From NCBI GenBank assembly GCA_009823395.1, contig CM020518.1:11026501-11090500 (forward strand): a stretch of 64,000 nt of DNA. The letters are read 5' to 3'. Below are positions 42,200 through 53,170 of the stretch, piece after piece; the first letter of the stretch is position 1, and each line of letters begins with the position of its first letter. Origin of the DNA: Thamnaconus septentrionalis (lineage: Eukaryota > Chordata > Actinopteri > Tetraodontiformes > Monacanthidae). Made by a program: the position numbers and the translations under genes. The notes beneath the pieces are model-generated. The model saw only the letters and a program-made list of their open reading frames with translations, had not been told where the DNA came from and made no database searches.

Positions 42200-42310
42200 T
42201 CATTTAATCACATACCTGCTTACTGGTATGAACTGAAGCTTTCTCTTCACATGCTGCAGAGTCAAAGTCTTGCTTTGCACTGCAACACTATTGACAGGTT
42301 GCAACACACC
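42200..42310 (-). CDS. ppp1r26: Candidate last coding exon of ppp1r26
   Basis: On the minus strand an acceptor (TTTCTTTCC...GTTCCAG) precedes GVLQPVNSVAVQSKTLTLQ and HVKRKLQFIPVSRYVIK, then a stop at 42202-42200. It joins in phase 0 to the exon at 42544-42430. A possible donor (CAG/GTATGTG at 42216/42215) means translation might instead continue into an unseen exon. No database similarity could be checked, so assignment rests on phase, splice sites and protein-like composition. Confidence 0.45.
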   Translation of the reverse strand, partial: GVLQPVNSVAVQSKTLTLQHVKRKLQFIPVSRYVIK

Positions 42311-42429
42311 CTGGAACTTTTTTAAAGGAAAGAAATTGGCAAGGCACATTGTGATTTTCTTGTATTTTTCTTTTGAAGCCAAAGCAAGAACAAAAAAACA
42401 CCAACGGGCAGCTTTTCACAGGTTTGTAC

Positions 42430-42544
42430 CTTTAAGCATCTTTTAGACTGGTACCTCCTGTGGAGCATCTGTCTTCTCTCCTCTGTGCTAAGAGCTATAC
42501 AAGGACTGAAGGTGATGCCAGGGTCTATGGCTCTGCACAGAGAC
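42430..42544 (-). CDS. ppp1r26: Candidate penultimate coding exon of ppp1r26
   Basis: Acceptor GCTTACCTTGCCCAG at 42545 and donor AAAG/GTACAA at 42430/42429 bound 115 nt encoding SLCRAIDPGITFSPCIALST then EERRQMLHRRYQSKRCLK. Its first base completes the codon left open (TT) by the strong GTAAGTA donor at 44620, so the reading frame continues. A second acceptor 12 bases inside (CTGTGCAG, exon start 42532) is also in frame. Alternatively this could be an unrelated exon. Confidence 0.5.
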
Positions 42545-42735
42545 CTGGGCAAGGTAAGCAGGACACAGGTCAGACCACTTCCCAATAACTGGTTCTATAA
42601 CAATCTACAACAAAATGTATTTTTAAGCCAACAACGCCTGCAATGTCAGATAGCTATAGAAACCATTAAGGATTAACGTGTTCATGTGAAAGAATGGCCA
42701 TGAAGTAGAGACCCGCCGTTGTTTGAATTCCACTC

Positions 42736-42741
42736 TTTATT
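42736..42741 (-). terminator. Candidate proximal polyadenylation signal for ppp1r26
   Basis: AATAAA on the minus strand, downstream of the large ppp1r26 exon and upstream of the two candidate 3' exons. Confidence 0.4.
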
Positions 42742-43749
42742 ACACAGATAAACTCATTGGACACAGTGATGTTTTTTTTTTTTTTTTCTTGAAACAGTAA
42801 AGGAAAAAAAAAATCTTACAAAATATTTACAAAACCTAGCATTGCACAGCATATTCAGTAACTGTTTTTGTTTTATATAAACAAAATAAATAGCTTTCCC
42901 GAACCCCACATTTGAAATTCAACAACAAACAAAAGGACATGACAACAAACAGAACATGGTAGTTGTTAAGTTTAGCAAGACAAAGAGGAGGAATTGAGCT
43001 GCTTCTGTGGAGTCATGAGCAACTTTATCATCAATGCACTTTAAATCCCTTCTTGTTGAGGACACGACGACTGCTTTGAAAAAGAACAGCACTCAATGGG
43101 CATTCAGGTGGCCACCGGTTTGTTTTCATATGGCCATAATCTGCATTAAACTCATACTCTGGTATTTTCTCTTGATGTGCAAAAATTAGTAACGCTAAAC
43201 TCAATCTGTGGCTGTGAGAGTTAAATTCTGGAATATTTGAATTACAGGCACCTGGAGTCAAATCTTCATCAGCATAAATTAATGGCATCGAGGGAATGGT
43301 TAGGTAGGCAGGAACAGGAAGAGGAAGTAAATGCCATATGATATATATTTTTAAAGGTTTAGATCCAACAACAGAGTGAATAAAGTGTAAAATAAATCTT
43401 ACATGTAAGCACAATTATATTAAGATGAAAAGAAAATGCACTTCTAGAAGATTTTGTGATATGGCATCTGACTATTCCGTTCTTCATTATGTTAACATGA
43501 TTAACTTGCCATTTTCTTTCTTGATAATATTCCCAATGTGTCTCAACAATAGTCCATTTATGTTTTTAAGATTGATCCATTCAGGAGCAAAATATTTTTT
43601 CTCCAAAGATCATTTCTGGCCAAGAAACACTTTCATTCGCAAAGCTGTCAAATTCAAATACACACCCTCAGAATTCCTACACAGGATGATCTAGTAATGC
43701 ATGTTTTACTCCTTTAAGGCAGTTATGGACCAATAGAACGAAACATTAA

Positions 43750-44103
43750 AGGCCCAGTGTGTAAGATTCTGGTATCTAGCGGACGAAAGCATATTGCAAA
43801 GAAATCAAAACCCTTTCACCCTCAGCAATCAAAATTCAACCAAAAATGTTCCGCTGAATGCGTGCAGGTGACTTCAGCGGCCCATAAAAACAATTTTCCG
43901 ATGCCCCGCCTCATCTCAGATCCTTCTGAGATTGCCAAGAGGCCTAGTCTTCAAAAGAAGACCTGCTCCTTATGTAAACATAAATGCTTATTATTTGCAA
44001 ATGAAAATAAGTGACTTCATGTAAGTATTAACAGTACTTAATCAGTATTTTCTGTATAACATTTTATGCCAAAAGATCCCTGAAAATTTTCCACACTGGG
44101 CCT
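43750..44103. mobile_element. MITE with AGGCCCAGTGTG inverted ends
   Basis: The left end reads AGGCCCAGTGTGTAAGATTC and the right end, inverted, AGGCCCAGTGTGGAAAATTT. The 354-base interior is non-coding. Elements beginning 'aaaggtccagtgtgtaagat' are very common in fish genomes. Target duplication not evident. Confidence 0.65.
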
Positions 44104-44620
44104 CGAAAACGTCTAGAAAACTAAACATACACACTGAAGTTTTTTTTTTTTTTCTTTCAATCATCATCCAGTACATTTCTGATTGATCAATTTTTCTACT
44201 TTTACATTAGAGAGCTACAACCAGATTCGAATGATCTTCTGTTACATCATAACACACATACACCACATATTTTGTTTCTTGGTCACTTTTGAATTTAAAG
44301 GTATGAGGTCATGATGCAGCTTCGTTCCTTTGATTATTCCACTCACACTTTCTTTTGTACCATCATGTGACTGTATTGCTTTCCAAAGTTTTGATTTGCA
44401 TCAACAGTTGAGTACAAAATATTGAGGTTAAAGACCATATAAATATACAAATACGCTTATAAAAGATGCCTGTTTTTTTTTGTTTTGCTAAATTAACAAA
44501 TATTCCCTTGAAGCATTTACTGGAATGAGCTGAATCATTCGCCTGTACAATCCATGAAGTGACATGGATGTGAATTATGATACTCAGGAAAGGGACATGG
44601 AGACTAAAGAAAATACTTAC

Positions 44621-47600
44621 AATGTGGGAAAGCCCTGCCTCTTCTCTTGATTTACCCTGTTGCTCGACTCACAATCTGCCTCGTCTATAAATTCTTCTTC
44701 TGTTCTCTCTAGATGCGCCTCTTTATCGTTCGTCTTCACGATCTCCCCTTCCTTTTTCCACCCGCTCAGCAAAGCCGCTCTCTCCTTTCCCTCACTCCGA
44801 ACCTGGACGTGGTTGGTCCGATTCGATTCCAGCTCAACAAACACACACCTGTCCTTCGGCATGCTGACCAGACTTTTAGTCTCTCCTTCTGGCCCAGGAC
44901 ACTGTGACCTGTGGCCCCTTGCGCAAGGTTTTGTGTGAAGGGCAACCTCTGGTGTTGCCTGGCAGCATGAAAAGGATTTGAATCTGGGGGTTTCGTTGTG
45001 GCGTTCACGACAGCTTCTTTGGAAAAAGGGAAAGGTCCTCTGGTGGCCCTTGCAGCAGACCAAACTGTGACCGGAGACTGAGACTTGGGGGTGACGAGCC
45101 TCCTTGGAGTTGCGGCGGCAGTCTCTCCAATTTTGGAAGTGGTGATATGGAATGGAGTCTGACCAAAAGTCCAATTTTTGGGTGTGGGGAGTCCAAGGCT
45201 CTGGCGCCACTTGATTGACTGCGGACTGGATAGAGCGAGCTTGGAATTTGGAACTTTCTCCACCTGCGCGGTGAGAGTCTGGAGGCCAACTCTCTCCGGG
45301 TTGGATGTCTGCTCAGATCTGGTTGCTCCTGCTCCATCAGCTGGCTCCAAATGGCTGGGACCACTAGACTGGATTGAGGTTTGGCGGGATTGTACATCGG
45401 CAGTCGAGATGTCTGGTTGTAAATTTTGCAGCGCCAGAAGGCGTTGCGCACCGAGAGGCGATTGTCCAGGTTTAGGACTGTGATTTTTCACAGGAATTTC
45501 AGACGGATGACATCTCTGTTTAACGCCTTCATCTTTCAGCCTGGAAGAAACCGCGGCAGTGCCATTTGTTGATACATCCCCTTCTTGACTCATCTCTCCT
45601 GTGGAAACTTTGGCCTTTTCAGCTAGAAAGCGTTGGATCTCTTGCTCGATACCATCATCACTATCAACTGAACTGCTATCTTCCTTTGATTGAAGAGCTG
45701 CCTGAGTGTTGTGCAGCAGCAAAGCTTCTTGTCCCTCAGTGGCTTTGAACTTTCCTTTTTTATTGTTGAGTATGTCACGCACTTCATCTTTGTGAGGCAG
45801 TTTGGGCAGCGGAACACCAGTTTTAGCCAACCCAGACTTCATTTTTGGCTCATCTTTACTCTTTTTTACTTTTTTCAAAGTAGTCTCTGTGAAAATTGTT
45901 TTAGATTTGAACGTCTTGGTTTCCACAGACCTGGCAAGTGTTGGTCCATCTTCCTTGAGGCACTTTCTTGATTTCCATTTCAAGTCTCTGTTTTTTTTCT
46001 TTGATTTCTTTTTTGTCTTTAGTAGGTTTTTTATGGCCGTGTCCAAATCCTCGTCACTGTCAAGTGAGCTGCTTTTGTCGTCATGTTGCTGAATCTGGTG
46101 GAAGTCAACTATTTGCCGTGTTTGCCTTCTCTCAGTGGAAACAAGTAAATTCAATTCTTTTCCATTCTCGGGTAAAACATTGGGGGCCGCAACGTTTCTG
46201 TCTGTCCTTGAAATGTTAGAGATGCTGCTGTGTTTCCTGATCTTTGAAAGTCTTGGGGGTTTCTTTTGCATTACAACTTTTGTTTTCATTTGCTCTGAAC
46301 TGTTTACATTTTGACGATGTTGAGGATTTGCACCAGAGATGGTTGGCTGTTTGTGCATTTGGGCTTTTTGCTCAAGAAACTTTCGGATTTCTTGCTCTAT
46401 CCCATCCTCGCTATCAACAGAGCTGCTGTCACTTTCCTCAGCTAAGGAGTTTTCAGGAGGTGACACCTGCAACTGGGATTCAGTTAGGGTAGTACTGCTG
46501 AGACCAACGCTGTGGTGGAAGGCCTCAGGCATGACGGTTTTTGAAATGTCCAGGATTGCTTCGGCACACATGAGCTCCGCTGTTGTATTAACCTTTGGTG
46601 GAGCAGAGGTGGAGGCATGTTGCTCTTTACAACTATCCACGGTGATTTGAAGCGACCCATTCCCTTTCCCCTTAGCACAGTCTAAGGAACTCTTCTTGGG
46701 TATGAAATGTGATGTGGGTGGAGAACGATTACGTCTCAGGTCTTTCCCTGTTGTGGTCCTCTTCTTTTTTGGTTTGTCTTTGTTGATTTTCTCCACACTT
46801 ACACCATCACTGGCATGTAAAAGGGACTTACTGAATGGTTTTTGCTTGTGCAAGAAAGGTTTCAGAACATGTCTCTCCTTAAACTGCTCAAGCTGATAGT
46901 GACGAATAGCTTCTTCAATCCCATCGTCACTGGTGGAGTCAGAATCATCTTTAAAAGAAAGTAAATTGAAAGATTCTCCTCGGTTTTCTTGCTCTTTTTT
47001 CTCCAACTGGTATCTCTGAATTGCCTCCTCGATGCCGTCATCACTACTTGAATCGTCTGAGCATTCCTCGGTCTTAACTGTGACTGGGCATTGGACGCAA
47101 ATTGCTTTAGAGGTACTTTTGGTATGCTCCTTGGGCAATATACTCTTGCTTGTTGCAATTTTGTTTGAATCTAATCTCTTAACTATGTTCGCATTCAGTG
47201 AATGCTTGTACTTGATATGCTTCTTTATAGGTATAATACGGGGGATGGATGACTCAATTTGGGCAGTTTTTAAGTACTTGTTGGCTGTAATCAAACATTC
47301 ATTGCTTTCAGGGTTTTGTTTGGCGATGTCAGACATGAATTGGGTTTTTCGAGGAATTTTGGGTGATTGCAGAACGTTAAAGCAAGGTTCTGCCTTGCGT
47401 TTGAGACCATCCTTTTCCTTTAGGTATTCCACAATTGCCTCTTCAATTCCTCTGTCCACTGAATCATCACTGTCAGAGTCACTCCTCCGGTCATGATCGG
47501 GGTAGGAGCCATCCACCCTTTGGGTTTTAGTTGTATGTTTTGAATTGGACTTGGCTCTGACAAAGGACCCCGCTGGAACCTTGCAGACTTGCGGTTTTCC

Positions 47601-47834
47601 TTCCTGTCCCGACGGAACATTTCCCTCAACAGCGTCGCCCATCTCAAGTGAGGACTGGGAGCTCCTAAGGCTCTCAATGATCATCTGGACCTTGTCTGAG
47701 AGAGGTCTTCCGCTGGCAGACAACTCTGAGTCAGAGTCATGTAAGCAGAGTGGAAGGCTAAAGCCTCCCTGTGCACCACATCTTCTCCATTCTGTATGTG
47801 TTGTTGCCACAGGAGGCACATTCATTAAGTACAT
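44621..47834 (-). CDS. ppp1r26: Protein phosphatase 1 regulatory subunit 26, large coding exon
   Basis: ATG 47834 opens MYLMNVPPVATT, close to the mammalian MFLMNA start; a longer upstream frame begins only with GTG. One frame runs 1022 codons to 44766. PPP1R26 is a nucleolar PP1-binding protein (family knowledge). It is mostly disordered, with repeated acidic cassettes: SDSDDSVDRGIEEAIVEYL, SSSDDGIEEAIQRYQLEKK, SDSTSDDGIEEAIRHYQLEQ, SSSVDSEDGIEQEIRKFLEQ, SSSLDSDEDLDTAIKNLLK and SSSVDSDDGIEQEIQRFLAE, plus ELMCAEAILDISKTVMPE, all family hallmarks. I could not find a clear RVxF PP1-docking motif at the place expected from mammals. Near 44860-44970 the coding signal moves to another frame (PKDRCVFVELESNRTNHVQV ... 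EEEFIDEADCESSNR), which ends at a strong GTAAGTA donor. With one base added and the two candidate 3' exons the total is 1147 codons (mammals about 1209 aa). Confidence 0.92.
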
Positions 47835-47907
47835 TCTAGTGAAGTATGGTGAGGTCCTTGACCATTGGATCGCCACTGCCTCCGTTCTCAGTCACATTGT
47901 TCAGTCT

Positions 47908-49457
47908 ATAAGGAGAAAATAGAGAGAAATGGTAAAAGTCCAAAAAAAAGGTATTTGACACGCATAACACTAGAGTCATCCTAAATTATTTTGTTAGTTA
48001 TTCTTTGCAAACATATCACTATAACTACAGATTAAACGGTGTGACAATGACTTTTTGAAACATTAGCCAAACCAACAGGTGGCTCCATTCACCTGACTAG
48101 CAATACCTTCTGCAGATTTCAAGCAATTCAGAAAAAAAATAAAAATAAAAGTTTATCTGGAGACGAAGACCAGAAATGTATGCAATATTAATGAGCTATT
48201 TAAAAAAACAAAAAAAAAGAACAGAACAACAGTGCACAAGACACTATCATTATAATTACATTATAGTATATAAGATTTTATTGAAATAGTTCAATCAGCA
48301 CATATAACATGACAATGAGTAAAGAGCCATTGTATACTTTTAATTTACATGGCTTGATTTAACTTCTCGAGCTAATGAGGGTTTTAACCATCACCGCAAA
48401 AATTTGCGAATGCACAGAAAAGAAAAAACAAACTTGTGGTTCGAAGTAAAACCCACCTGCCTCATCTGTTATTGGGTTTGCAATGTGGCCAATATAGAAA
48501 TGCGTGCAAAAGATGATGTTCGACGTGGTGCATTGAGTCTCTCAGTCTACCCTTGCTCCAAGCGGCACCATGCCTCCGTAAACTGGCAGGCTCTCGGGCG
48601 TGAACGCAGCAGTGGTGTCGCTGTGCTGGAGCATTCGTTAGCTTGCCAGCGCTCCAGCTAAGTATGAAGCCTGCCGAGGGGGAGATCTGACCGGGCAACA
48701 ACCACCATCAACACACAGCACGCGAAACTAAGTAATCATTGTTTACATATCGCACAAAGGGAAGAATTTGAAAGGTAAGGGCAGATTAAGACGGAAAACA
48801 GAGGCGGTTCACCCAAGAAAAGCCCGCATTAACCTGTCGGGGTTAAAAAGAAGAAAAAAAATACACGCATCATAACGTAGTCGTACGCATGCCAACTTTG
48901 TTAAACATATCATGTGCACAATTAAAGTTTCCCCGGCCACGCCAAAAAAATTTTTTAATACGTGACATTTTCCCCTCAGTTACATAACAGAATGTGGCGT
49001 TGCATACATTTCTCCCCTCCCGGATTCTTTTTCTGGTTGCGACAGAGCAACCCCGCCTGTCACCGTACGCGTCTCGCGGCAAGACCAGCGCCGATGCCCG
49101 GCATGCGGCAGTAGGAGAATCCGCAGAGCGACCATGTTTACCGGCACCCGGCCACGGCTGTGCAAAAACCGTGCCAGCTCGGTCGATAAACGTGGCCAAA
49201 TGTGTTTCACGTGCGTCAGGAGGGTCGTGTTTACTCGGCACGGTTCAGTTTGTGGGACAAATGGCGGAGAAATGGGGGCGAAACGACGAAGGGATAATAG
49301 CGGCGACTTGAAAGGTACAGACGGGCCTCCGGGCTGCTGCAGCCCCGGCATTTTCTCCGGTGAAGAAAGCCTTTGTATCGAACCACCAGCGTACGCTCCT
49401 AGCCAAGCTAGGAACCGAACACACGCAGCGACACACAATACGCAAGTTTTAACTCAC
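47908..49457 (-). other. ppp1r26 5' intron
   Basis: The intron runs from donor CAG/GTGAGTT at 49458/49457 to an acceptor TCCTTATAG at 47908, 73 bases before the start codon. It is AT-rich in the lower half; the part from 48870 to 49457 is GC/CpG-rich, as for a promoter-proximal island. No gene is supported inside. Confidence 0.55.
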
Positions 49458-49740
49458 CTGGTTCCGATAGCCCGGCGTCCGTGAAGACTGAGAGGCGTCC
49501 ACAGGTTGTGCCGGTGGGAGACGTCGGGCGAAGCCGGGAAGGGGAGCTCCGAGCTCCCAGTGTCCGTCAGCGGCTTCACTGAGCGCCGCCTCAAGCTCTC
49601 GTCGCTGTCGAGTGAGTCCCTCTCCGCACTGACTGCCGGGTGGACAAGCTTCCTTAAACCCAGTGCGGCCAAGCACGGACCTTTTTACATTAGCATCGCC
49701 CACTGTGAAGACTCGGTGGCAGAGCTACTTTGATCCTCTG
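49458..49740 (-). other. ppp1r26: ppp1r26 5' exon, non-coding or of uncertain coding status
   Basis: A perfect donor (ACCAG/GTGAGTT) ends this GC-rich segment, and the transcription start is probably near its high-coordinate end. An ATG at 49703 opens 84 codons reading through the donor. An overlapping second frame without ATG contains SERDSLDSDESLRRRSVKPL with strong GC bias at third positions. Neither frame continues obviously into the main exon, so I treat the exon as 5' UTR. Confidence 0.45.
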
Positions 49741-50814
49741 AAGGTTCTTTTAGTAGAAAGAGGGGGAGAAAAAAACTTGCCGAAAAATGATATGCTAAAT
49801 AACTTGTGCAAATAGTTTCGAACGGTCACCCTTTTTGTCTAGCTCTACCATCTGGGGAGGAATTTTATGTTTATAGATTTATAATCGGATATTATGTTAA
49901 TTTTGGAAGTGGAGAAAAGTGTCGGGTATGATAAACTAAAAATAAGCAATAATGAAAGGAAAGGTGAAAAGTGATGATGAGGAGGGGTTTGGAGACAGAG
50001 GTGCTGAGGTTAAAAGAAGGAGACAGAGGTGTTTTGGGTGTGACTAGAATGGGACTTCGGAAGCATGTTTAGGTGTGTTGGACGTAAAACCAGACTCCAT
50101 ACTGAAATGAAGCATTTGTGAAGAGCTGAACTGATGATAGAAAATATACACGGTATAGATCAAAATTCAAAGAAAACCACCAACTAAGTGAACACTTTCA
50201 CCTTATACAAAACAAATTATGATCTAAGTGTAACTGCTTTCTGCTTTGAATAAATAAAGCTTTATTGTGTGCTATAGTAGCTGCCTTATCGGAAAATGGA
50301 AAAACTTTTTGTTTTGTTTTTCTGCTAATCATCAGTTATGATCAATATTTGACGTAATTTGGAAAAGACAATAATGTAATGCCTGCTATGAACTGGCGAC
50401 TTGTCCAGGGTGTACCCTGCCTTCGCCCTAAGACAGCTGGGATAGGCTCCAGCAGACCCCGGTGACCCTGAACAGGAATAAGCGGGTATAGAAGATGAAT
50501 GAATGAATGAATAATGTAATGCTTGTTTTTCAATAAATAAACAGTGTCGTAATGTTGTCAATTTTTTATTTTCTATGGGTAAATCAACATTTTGTTTGTA
50601 ATATAAACAAGCATTCATCCCATGTGTACGTGCGTGTGTCTTCACGGGTGTTTATGGGTCGAATAAATGGTGTCCCTCGCAAAAAGTTTGTTGAACACCT
50701 CATTCCTCACAAAATTAAGACTACGCAACACTAGGTGTCGCCTTTGAGTCAGAAGCTGTTTTTGCTATGAACAAGTGAAGGAGCAAAACAATTTAACTTC
50801 ATTTAACTCCATTA
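49741..50814. other. Intergenic region upstream of ppp1r26
   Basis: The region is AT-rich and non-coding, holding the inverted retroposon tail at 50390-50515. No gene was recognised. Confidence 0.55.
50390..50515 (-). repeat. Retroposon-type repeat tail, inverted copy
   Basis: Reverse orientation of the repeat at 38945-39083. It contains ACTGGCGACTTGTCCAGGGT and GACAGCTGGGATAGGCTCCA and ends in GAATGAATGAATGA repeats. The near identity of the two copies implies recent activity. Confidence 0.75.
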
Positions 50815-52402
50815 CACTGCGTTCCAAATTATTATGCAAATGATTTTTTTCTCTGATTTTCCTAAATAGTCAATATAAATTAAGTCATCATAATTTTCAA
50901 GTAATCAACCTTTAGAGTACCATTCGAATGTCAGTGAACGAAGCTCCCAATGATAACAGTATTTTTTTCAAAAATAAAAACTTAAAATGCCTTAAAATGC
51001 ACTGTTCCAAATTATTATGCACAACAGAGTTTCAAGCCATGTTATTGTTTGTAAAGAACTGAAAATGGTCATTTGTTAAATTAGAAGCAATAGCAGGTCA
51101 TATTTACTGAAAATCAAAACTTAATTTCAATCAAAACATCTTAACAGGTCAAGTTACAATTTAACAAAGGGCCCCTTATTTGATAGGAGCTTCACAATTC
51201 TAACATCCATTGAACTTGTGAGTTTGTGCAGAGTTTCTGCTTGGATTTATTTGCAGGATGTCAGAATAGACTCCCAGAGTTGCTGTTTGGATGTGAACTG
51301 CCTCCCGTCCTCACAGATCTAGCTTCTTCTTTTTTTTGCTTGAGGATGCTCCAAAGCTTCTCAGTAGGGTTGAGGTCGGGAGAGGATGGGGGCCACATCA
51401 TGAGTTTGTCTTTTTTTTTTTTTTTTTATGCCCATGGCAGCCAGTGATGAAGAGGTATTCCTTGCAACATGAGATGGTGCATTGTCATGCACCAAGATGA
51501 TTTTGTTACGGAAAGCACTATTCTTCTTTTTGTACCATGGAAGAAAGTGGTCAGTCAGAAAGTCCAAATCCTCTACAGAGGTCATTTTCACACCTTCAGG
51601 GACAAACTCTCTCCCCATGATTCTGGCCCAAAACAGGACTCCGCCACCTCCTTGCTGACGTCGCAACCTTGTTTGGACATGGTGGCCATTCACCAACCAT
51701 CCACCACTCCATCCATGTGGACCATACAGCGTTGCATGGCACTCATCAGTGAACAACACAGTTTGAAAATTGGTCTTCATGTATTTCTGAGCTGATTAGA
51801 GCCGTTTCTGCTTGTGAGCATTGTTTATGGTGGCCGAATTGAAGGTTTATGCATAACTGCAAGCCTCTGGAGGGTCCTACACCTTGATGTTTGCGGGACT
51901 CCACGGGCACCAGCAGCTTCAAAGACCTGTTTCCTGCTTTGTAATGGCATTTTAGCAGCTGCACTCTTAATCTGATGCATTTGTCTGGCAGAAACCTTCC
52001 TCATTGTGCCTTTATTTGCACGAATCCATGTGTGCTCTGAATCAGCTACAAATCTCTTAATAGTACGATGATCACGCTTAGGTTTTAATCAAATATCGAA
52101 CGTTTTCATACCTTGTCCAAGGCTTTTAACTATTTCACGCTTTTCGGCACTAAAGACATCCTTTTTCTTTCCCATATTGCTTGAAAATGGTGGTCTGCTT
52201 AGTAATGTGGAACGTCCTTCTTAAGTAGTTTTTGCTTTAATTGGACTAACCTGGCAATCTAATTGACACAGGTGTCTGAGATTGATTTCACTGACCCAAA
52301 GAGCCCTGAGACACAATACCATCCATGAGTTTCACTGGAAAACCAAAAAAATTACCTTTATGACACTTAAACACAATTTGCATAATAATTTGGAACGCGG
52401 CG
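50815..52402 (-). mobile_element. Tc1/mariner-like DNA transposon, full length but inactivated
   Basis: The 1588-bp element is flanked by TA on both sides (50813-50814 and 52403-52404). The ends are inverted: CACTGCGTTCCAAATTATTA on the left and CGCCGCGTTCCAAATTATTA on the right when reversed. A related copy of the motif (TTCCAAATTATTATGC) lies internally at 51004-51019. The minus strand carries a decayed transposase. Outside Tc1/mariner, TA duplication with this DDE transposase is not expected. Confidence 0.92.
51300..52175 (-). pseudogene. Decayed Tc1/mariner transposase
   Basis: ATG 52175 opens MGKKKDVFSAEKREIVKSLG, a helix-turn-helix start, but an in-frame TGA follows at about codon 29 and further stops and frame shifts occur. 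The catalytic half is readable: VLFTDECHATL (first or second Asp), HHVQTRLRRQQGGGGVLFWA, FLTDHFLPWYKKK, IILVHDNAPSHVARNT (second catalytic Asp), then, after a 15-base A run that breaks the frame, MMWPPSSPDLNPTEKLWSIL with the last acidic residue region. It cuts and pastes DNA at TA sites when intact. This copy cannot make a full protein. Confidence 0.9.
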
Positions 52403-52856
52403 TATGTGTGCACACTAATTATTTACAATAAGTTTCAGTCAAATCTGTTTATATATATGTGACCTAAAGATATGAAACGTAAGTAGTTTTTATGCTTTTA
52501 CCACTAGATGGCAGTACGGAAACGTTGAAAACGCCAACAGTGAATTTCCGCAATCGTGCAAATTTGAGCCATTCGGGAATATTTCATTGAGCTCTTTTGG
52601 AGTAGTAGAATGACTCCTATACCATTCACTGGATAGTTCTACACAGTTTTAAAACTCTCTGGAATCAGTGGGAAAATGTTTGCTATACCCTAATCTCAGC
52701 TCTTAAGAAACATTCTGCTGTTTCCCATGTGCAACAGATTTAAAGTGAAGTAAAGTGACGCACACAACATGTAAAGTTAGCTTTTAACTTTTTGAACAGA
52801 CATTTTTTTGGTCTTTTTAAAAATTGAATTTCGTCGTGGATAACTCAATTTAAGTG

Positions 52857-53170
52857 TTACGGAAGCGCACTGCATTCACTTGATAAAATCTCGTAATTAC
52901 GAGATCAGGATCTCATAATTCCGACATAAAATAAAGAAAATTGGAACGTCTGTACATACTTTCTAATCAGTGGGCAATGATGGGGCTATCGCAGTTAATC
53001 TGCGATAACTACCTTCTCGGTTTGACACACTTGGAAATACTTGCATTTCTTAAAACTGTGAATGGTATTAATATTAGTATGTCAACACTGTGCAGGTCCG
53101 GAAGCACATTGCAAGATCCTTATCTCATAATTACGAGATTCTGAGCTCGGAATTACGAGATAAAGTGCCT
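52857..53170. repeat. Dispersed repeat with tctcgtaattacgaga palindromes
   Basis: Two related segments, 52857-52930 and 53096-53170, each begin GGAAGC(G)CA(C/T)TGCA and carry imperfect ctcataattacgagat palindromes. The start TTACGGAAGCGCATTGCATT recurs at 58668, so this is a dispersed family. Class unknown. Confidence 0.55.

Larger units (their letters stand above)
42545..44620 (-). other. Putative ppp1r26 intron or alternative 3' UTR
   Basis: If the GTAAGTA donor at 44620 is used, this is a 2.08-kb intron. If not, it is 3' UTR ending near the minus-strand AATAAA (plus TTTATT at 42736-42741). It contains a MITE at 43750-44103 and T-rich homopolymers. Confidence 0.5.

Noticed and set aside
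42485..42676. Plus-strand exon (LRAIQGLKVMPGSMALHRD then GTAAGC)
   Set aside because: A plausible donor exists, but the minus-strand reading fits exact phase with ppp1r26 at both borders; the plus reading has no partner exon.
47835..47876. Longer N-terminus for ppp1r26 beginning 14 codons upstream
   Set aside because: It begins with GTG, not ATG, and lies in 5' UTR sequence after the acceptor; MYLMN matches the mammalian start.
51361..51780. Host gene on the minus strand
   Set aside because: It is the catalytic part of a Tc1/mariner transposase inside TA-flanked inverted ends, with stops and a frame break.
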